This document shows positions 58,011 to 64,000 of a stretch of 64,000 bases of DNA, one piece after another. The position numbers were made by a program, and so were the translations under genes. Origin of the DNA: Cristatella mucedo (taxonomy: Eukaryota; Bryozoa; Phylactolaemata; Cristatellidae); the NCBI GenBank assembly GCA_009760855.2, contig WPIO01000020.1, positions 3,326,501 to 3,390,500 of the forward strand. Reading direction: 5' to 3'. Under the pieces are notes generated by a model. The model did not search any database. It had not been told where the DNA came from and was given only the letters and a program-made list of their open reading frames with translations. Positions within the stretch are counted from its first letter, which is position 1. The number at the start of each line of letters is the position of its first letter.

Positions 58011-58685
58011 ATGTCCTGTTGAATCTGCACGCCATCTAGGTGTCACGCTCCCAAGTGACCTTTTGTTAGACGACTACATCAGGTCCACAGTCTACTCTGC
58101 TTACCTTCAGCTACATAACATCGCTAATATTCGGGCTTGTTTAGACAGGGATGCCACATCTAAGGTGGTCCATGCATTTGTGACATCCGTCTTGACTTCA
58201 GTAACTCACAGCTTGCTGATCTACCGGCCTGTTTACTCAGGCGCTTACAGCAGATGCAAAACTTGCAGAGTGGCTTGTCCGTCGTAAGCATCACAGCTGC
58301 CACATCACACCACGTCTCACTGACCTGCACTGGCTCCCAATCAAGCAGTGAATAGACTTCGAGGTTTTCTCACTCACTTGTAGGTCCCTTGATTCTTTGG
58401 CTCCAGCCTACCTATCAGATCTACTGTCCCACCAGGCTAAGCATCGTTTCACCCGCTTTTTGGAATCTAACTTTTTACCTATACCTCGTACAAATCTCAA
58501 ATCCTTTATAGACCGTGCCTGTAGTTCGTATGCTCCCAAAGCCTGGAACTCACTCCCCACTTGCATCACGACATTCGACTTGACCGCATTTAGACAGAAA
58601 CTAAAAATACCTCTATTATTCACAGCATTGATTGGGTCCCTGCGATTTGTCCTTTTTATGCATATGCAAGCCGACACTGTATGCC

Positions 58686-58735
58686 GAACTGCTTTGGTCC
58701 AGTGGTTAAGGTGCTCGCGCCGACCCTAGTCACTT
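58686..58735 (+). mobile_element. SINE family 2 head fragment
   Basis: GCTTTGGTCCAGTGGTTAAG and CGCGCCGACC replace part of the LINE A 3' UTR; the LINE hairpin follows. Confidence 0.7.
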
Positions 58736-58835
58736 GATCGTGCTGTCTTTGAAGCAAATGTGAAGTTTCAGAAAGCGATTGAGCTCTTCGAGGGCGTTGT
58801 AGCACATATATTGATATTATTATTATTATTCTTGC

Positions 58836-58975
58836 GTATGCACTTAGGCATGCTGACACTATGAATTGGCATGCTTGCTTTGCAGAAAATATATAGGTCC
58901 TAGAACGTGATTGAGCTATGCAGAGTGCCATAAAAATGTATTCTTAGTAATATTGTTAATGATAATAATGTCTGT
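58836..58975 (+). mobile_element. LINE family A, decayed tail
   Basis: A second tail follows the first: GCATGCTGACACTATG, GGTCCTAGAACGTGATTGAG and an ATT/ATG-rich end. Confidence 0.7.
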
Positions 58976-59029
58976 CCTTTCTGGTATCAAAGCCCTCTGA
59001 TTATTTAACAGTCATTCCAGGATAATCTG

Positions 59030-59700
59030 AAAATGGAAATTCTTATGTGGCTTTACCGGCCTGTGCAATCAGGCTCCTACAGCTTGTGCAACAAGCTGCA
59101 GCTAGGCTTATCAGTTGTTAGTTTCGCAGTTGCTACATCACACCACTTCTCGCCCACCTGCACTGGCTCCCAGTCAAGCAACGCTTTAACTTCAAGGTTC
59201 TGCCACTCACTTTAAGGTACCTTCATTCTTTGGCTTCAGTCTAACTATCAGATCTTCTCCCCTACCAAGCTCAGCATCGTAGCACTCGTTTTACGGAATT
59301 TAATCATGTACCTGTACCTCGTACGAACGTCGAATCCTTTGGAGACCATGCCTTTAATTTGCATGCTCCCAAAGCCTGGTTCTCACTTCCGACATGCATC
59401 GTGACATACTCTGGCTTGATCGCATTTAAAAAACCAAAAGGCATATATTTATGACAGCATTTATTGGGTCCATGAGATTCATCATATACGTGCTTACGTG
59501 TGCTGACATTGGGCATGCTGCCACTAACCATATTCGCATGATGAACCTGTGCATGCCACCCCTAACCTTGTTATGCCTATTGTCATTGAGCATGCTACCA
59601 CTAAACATTCGATCGTTCCTTCTTTGCAGCAAATGTAAAGTCCTAGCAAGAGATTGAGTTCTCTGAAGGCTCTCTATCAACCGTAATAATAGCGTTGTCA
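59030..59700 (+). mobile_element. LINE family A, 3' end
   Basis: RT C-terminus with frameshifts (LHWLPVKQRFNFKVLPLTL-like), 3' UTR and hairpin; ends in a decayed AATAAT. Confidence 0.85.
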
Positions 59701-62700
59701 TCTTTGAATTCGGTAAACTTTGGCTAAGGCCTCTTTAAAGCCAGTGTGCTCTTTTTGCAACTATCATTATAAAAATTTCAGGGTTATTGACATCTACAAG
59801 TTCGCAGCTTGTAATTAACTCCATGCGTTTATATTTTATTGGCAATTAGTGTACTTCTTCTGTATCAAGACTCATAAGTGAATCGCGAAATCTCAGGACC
59901 GATGATTGCAACTGTGCCAGCAAAACTATTTTCTACCATTTACTTTACCCTCCGTCCGACCTACCCACACAGGTGGAATGCTACTAAACGATACTAGCTG
60001 ACGATGGCAACGATTTTGCTCCTCAAACTAGTCAAAATGTATTCACACTTGCCCAGGTGGCGATGGCTTATTGCAGGCAACAAATAAGATGGGAATTCAG
60101 CCCACAATTTAGAGAAAGCATTCACAAGTTGAGGACTGAGCATACATCAACTGGCATATTAGTTGAGCTGATGTATCAGTTTCAGCATCCTTATGCATTG
60201 AGGGGATCTATGGACAATAGGATAGTTGTTCCATTCCTCGGCTTGAAGACCGTTATAGACAGAGGCCTTTGTTCCACGGGTCCCAGACTATGTAGCTCAC
60301 TCAATGCAACTCACACAACGCTTACGGAACGAAATCAGCCTTTCTGTTGCCTACTGCGGCCTATTTTTTTCAGCCTTCCAAATTTTCAACTGCCATGTAG
60401 CTCCCTACCTTAACCGCTCGACTGGCTCAGCTTTGTTTGTCCCTTTCTCTTTTTTTGCGAGATGAAGTTAGTTGGCTGCTTTTTTTTACTGAAAGCCGAC
60501 TAAGCTTTGAGGGTGGTTTGGAAAACTCTGATGCCTAACACGCTCCTAGTCTTAGTTGTTTTATTGAGATACCGACTGAGATACATTACATTACATTACT
60601 TTTACTAATTCCTCCGTCCTCATGCTCTAGCTTATTGTTTACCCACTTCAGCACTAGGCACAACATTTGGCCATCTCCTCATCTGTCTCAAGCTGCTTAC
60701 CTGTATCTCTCAAAAATCTTAGAGACCTTCTGCAGACCGGTCCTGCAGTTTTTGCGATCCTAAGGACTGGAAATCATTCCTGACTTACGTGACGATCGGA
60801 AGTGTAAGGGTGATAGATTAAAAAAGACGCTAAAATCACTTGCTCGTCACAGCACATGGTCTCTCCATGTAATCGGTCTGATATGCACGAGCTTGCTTAT
60901 ATTGTGCATATAATTAAATTGTTCACTTTTGGAGGTCGAGGCTGAAACACACTACGGAAGGAATGAAACGAAGAAATTTGTGCGGACAGGTCTTGATGGT
61001 GTAAACGCATATGAATGTGAACATATTTGTTCAAACGCGTGGCCTTTACACGTGTAGGAAACCCAACATAACAGATGCCAGATGCAGATATAGACTGTGA
61101 CAGTGGAAGCGAGCTTGAAGACGTCGGATCAAATGAGCTATCGAAATAGATGCTAAAACCACCCAGATGGCTCGGAAAATTTCTAATTCAAAAACCAGTG
61201 AGGGACTGAAAAAAGGCAGAAAAATTGTAGACGAACTCGGCATTTCGATTTTGAGAGTGGAAATTTTGAGAGTGGAAATTCTGGAGGCAAAAATGGCAAG
61301 CGGTCATTGAGTTTAGCATCAGTTGCATCACCACTTGGTTAAAAAACTCAGCAGCCTGTCTAACACGAGATCGAGAGGAAGAGCTATTTAAAATGGCAAT
61401 CGTGACAACTCGACAACCTTTTTTGCAGTGATTAAACGTGGGAAAGATGCTACTTTGGCTCTTGTAGCCCTCTCCGGTACCCAGCTGTATTTGACTGGTG
61501 ATACCTAACGCAAGAATTCTGGCAGAAAAGTTCCTGAAAATGCTGTAACATCACCTTAATGAATAGTCACCTCTTTCCCGATCCTAACCTATACACACCA
61601 GTTAAATGCTTTACTTATCAACATTCTCTTACTCATAATAACGCATTAAATGAAAGAAATGTTTGAAGACCTGAGTAACTACATAATTCTCAGCTAAATT
61701 TATAATTTTAGGGAAATTAACTCTGTAGGCGACAGATAGCTGACAGGGTTCGCATGTTAGTCAGTTTATATTCCTGAGATTGCAATAGCTTATTTCACTT
61801 CTTTCCAATTGACCTCCATGGTTTACGCATGTAGACTATATTCTCTTAAAATATCTGATTATTTGCCTGTGTATACGCTTTTAAAATTCCTACTGCTACC
61901 TTAGAGGATAGAGAAATTCCTCTTAAAACAACTGGCAGACATACAACAAAAGATCACTTCAATCTCGGGATAGTACTTTATAATGAAGTTAAGGGTAAAT
62001 AAGTTTTACTAATTAAACGCTCATTTATTTCTTTTAAATAGAAGGCAATATTAACAGAGAATCGCCCAAATATCTATATCCTGGAAGTCGTGGTATTTTT
62101 AGTCGCAATGCGAAACTAAAGATGTAATCAATAATGTTTAGGAAGAGGTCCTGTGAGAGGTCCCAGGTCGACTCCAGTAAGGCAGATTGATCGAGCAATT
62201 CACTGGCCTCAGATATACTTCGTACCAGTCTTTGCATTTACAGCGGAAGTGGTGAGGCTCTGTGGCTCTGGATTTGCGAACAGGATGACAGGAAAAGATT
62301 TCGAAAGGATCAAAGGCTTAAAAATCACTTCTATTAGAGAGCGCCTCAAGTCTATGCAATGAGATGATTGTCGGTCAGAGCTCGAAACCTGAAAAAATGT
62401 CGTTATTTTATAAAGCCTTTGTAGTGATGCATCAAGGCAGAGAAGGAGCTTCAGCTTGAGACTCTTCCCCTGCCAGCCTTGCGGCACACGGAAAAGGCTA
62501 ACGACGTGCCCCAGTTTGGAGCCTTCACTCTCTTTTCTTTCTTAATTTCCCTAGCATTATTACCAGTAAATATCTTTAGCTCTGAACGATTTTCCAGTTA
62601 TGGAAATATAAGCATATGAAATCTGTTTCTCTACAAACGTGCCTGGTCAAACCATGCAACGTTAGCATGGTCGATCACTCTTAAGATACTCTATCACTCC

Positions 62701-63185
62701 ACAGTAAGCAGGTATCTCTTAGTTTCAGATAAAGCAGAGGTTAACCATTAGAGACGTATAACTTCCTTTTCAAATTTTGCAAAGTCGCAAACCTTTCACC
62801 AGACATTGCTGGGTGTGATCTTGTGGCAAAAGGCAGAAAAATGGGTGAAGTTGCAAGAATTGTCACGTTTTATTTTTCAGTAGCGAATGATAATTTCAGA
62901 CAGTGAATTTCGTGTACATGTGTACGAAGAAACTTTTGTTTAGCAAACAAAGATTATACAACGTATTTTGTGCAACCAGGCATAAAGATGCACCTACTAG
63001 TTGAAATTTTCTTTGCAGTTCTTTTATTCAAATGGAAAAATCAGTGATGCATTTGAGAAAATGTTGGAGCATAAATTCAAACTTCAAACAAAAAATAGAA
63101 ATCTTGGCACTGAATCTTGTTTTGATAGTATACGATTCTCTTGTGAAATCGGAACATTTGTGTGAACTCTGACTGCATAAATCGT
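59701..63185. other. Intergenic or intronic sequence left of the neighbouring gene
   Basis: A 118-codon frame (60057-60413) shows no known family. Apart from the possible old LINE piece, nothing is supported. Confidence 0.45.
60640..60880 (+). pseudogene. Possible very old LINE 3' fragment
   Basis: The order of remnants (a NLRDLLQTGPAV-like piece, then WKSFL and K-K-T-L-K-S-L) echoes the end of LINE RTs, but identity is low. Confidence 0.3.
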
Positions 63186-63484
63186 CTATCCAACTCTTTT
63201 ATTTCGTTTAGTAGTTGTGGCTTTGGAAGCTCTTGTGGTGAGCGAGGCAGTACTTTTTTTAACGGTTGATGGTGTTTGAGTGACCCTTGAAGAGGAACCT
63301 GCCGATGTCAATCTTACAGTTGTCTTTGTAACCGTTTTCGTTGTCACATCTTTATAAGTTGAAGGCGTTACAGTGGAGCCTCTCTTTGTCGTGGACGTCG
63401 TCCGGATAGTGGTGTGCGCCGGCGAAGCAGTGGAGATTTGGGCATTTCTCATGTTTATGTTGTAGCTAATCAACTTGTTCCGTG
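63186..63484 (-). CDS. Terminal exon of a neighbouring gene, Thr/Ser/Lys-rich tail
   Basis: An acceptor TTTTAG is followed by 98 codons and a TAG stop. The exon starts RNKLISYNINMRNAQ and then turns into a low-complexity tail rich in Thr, Ser, Lys and Arg, like a mucin-type stalk. RNKLISYN recalls the R-x-x-x-x-S-Y-N near the end of CD109-type proteins, so this could be the C-terminus of a tandem paralogue; that match is short. No transmembrane segment or GPI signal follows. Confidence 0.65.
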
Positions 63485-63965
63485 CTAAAATTCACAATAA
63501 TCATTAAACACTTGTTGATTTGTTTCCGGAGGTCAATGTAGCAGAGTTTTATCAAGCGACATGCCCACAATATCAGGCAAATTATTTTGGCCGGATCTAA
63601 AAATGAAGCAAGCTCATGAAGAAAGTGACACTCATGATCTTTCATTAGGACAGGTTAAAGCCTGTGGCTTCAGTCGATATATTCTCGGATCGCAGCTCAG
63701 CATTTAAATTGTACACCTCCGAGTGTTGCTTGTCGTTGCAATTAGCTCAACGGCTGTCACACATTTCGCATATTCTTAGGCTCAGTGGGGCAATAAGGGA
63801 TATCTGTAACATATTCGGTCTCTCCTAAGTGCTTATCATGGATCACAGAGAGTCTGCTATTGTATTTTATTATTGTAGTGTATATTGTGTTGCAGTGTAT
63901 TCTACTGAAATCCGATAAGCAGAACAATGTGGCCACCATCAGTATTTGAAACCTAAATCACTTAC

Positions 63966-64000
63966 TGCCACCAGTCAAAACCGCCTGCTCGAGATGATTT
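63966..64000 (-). CDS. Partial penultimate exon of the neighbouring gene
   Basis: Open to the window edge and ending in a perfect GTAAGT donor. In the frame that joins the terminal exon it reads NHLEQAVLTGG plus 1 nt. Function not recognised from so little sequence. Confidence 0.5.

Larger units (their letters stand above)
57140..58835 (+). mobile_element. LINE family A, RT to tail, split by a SINE
   Basis: Begins near the start of the RT (CRFLSKTLK-like), continues with FSLDLSAAFHTIDQQVLLERL and the YADD region (YADYVLLYL, mutated), is cut by SINE 1 at 57.83 kb, then resumes VESARHLGVTL through the 3' UTR. Many stops. The 3' UTR contains a SINE 2 head at 58.68 kb. Confidence 0.9.

Noticed and set aside
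62209-62487. Minus-strand frame after a TTTTTTCAG acceptor
   Set aside because: Plausible acceptor but the peptide matches nothing and no partner exon was found.
1-64000. CRISPR arrays, operons, prokaryotic signals
   Set aside because: None present; repeats are microsatellites and transposons of a eukaryotic genome.

Overview
The window is animal nuclear DNA: A+T-rich, with long introns, GT-AG splice sites, abundant microsatellites and dense non-LTR retrotransposons, tRNA-derived SINEs and one LTR element. Nothing prokaryotic is present. The mix of LINEs ending in (ATT)n, tRNA-headed SINEs and a complement-like gene suggests an invertebrate, probably marine. The species cannot be named from sequence alone.

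The main gene lies on the minus strand and fills roughly the left two thirds (about 442 to 43830). It encodes a CD109-like thioester-containing protein of the alpha-2-macroglobulin/complement family. By reading splice sites and protein similarity I place 27 coding exons. Together they total 3772 nt and read as one open frame of 1257 codons, with every intron phase matching. They run from macroglobulin domain 1 (43.8 kb) through the other MG domains, a short bait-like linker (14.4 kb), the CUB strands (9.3 kb) and the thioester domain (7.0 to 1.9 kb) to the start of the last CUB/MG8 part (0.5 kb). The thioester motif GCGEQ and the catalytic histidine (RVIH) are both intact. The start codon and signal peptide are not securely found; a weak candidate exon sits at 47.3 kb. 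The C-terminal exons lie left of base 1.

The far right edge (63.2 to 64.0 kb) holds the last two exons of another minus-strand gene. It ends in a Thr/Ser/Lys-rich tail and may be a neighbouring member of the same family.

The introns and the intergenic stretch (about 44 to 63 kb) are full of mobile DNA. LINE family A (jockey/CR1/L2 type, with a 3' hairpin and (ATT)n end) has about a dozen fragments, none intact. LINE family B has four. SINE family 1 has seven copies and SINE family 2 about seven; the SINE 2 tail copies the LINE A tail, which suggests that LINE A mobilises it. At 20.6 to 23.0 kb a plus-strand LINE contains a minus-strand LINE, which contains a SINE.

Two segmental duplications stand out. 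At 30.6 to 34.4 kb a LINE plus part of exon 10 has been duplicated in tandem, leaving an exon fragment with a donor but no acceptor. At 48.4 to 56.8 kb an ancestral repeat carrying an LTR retrotransposon is present three times: twice with a solo LTR, and once with two LTRs around a decayed internal region. All share the same insertion point.
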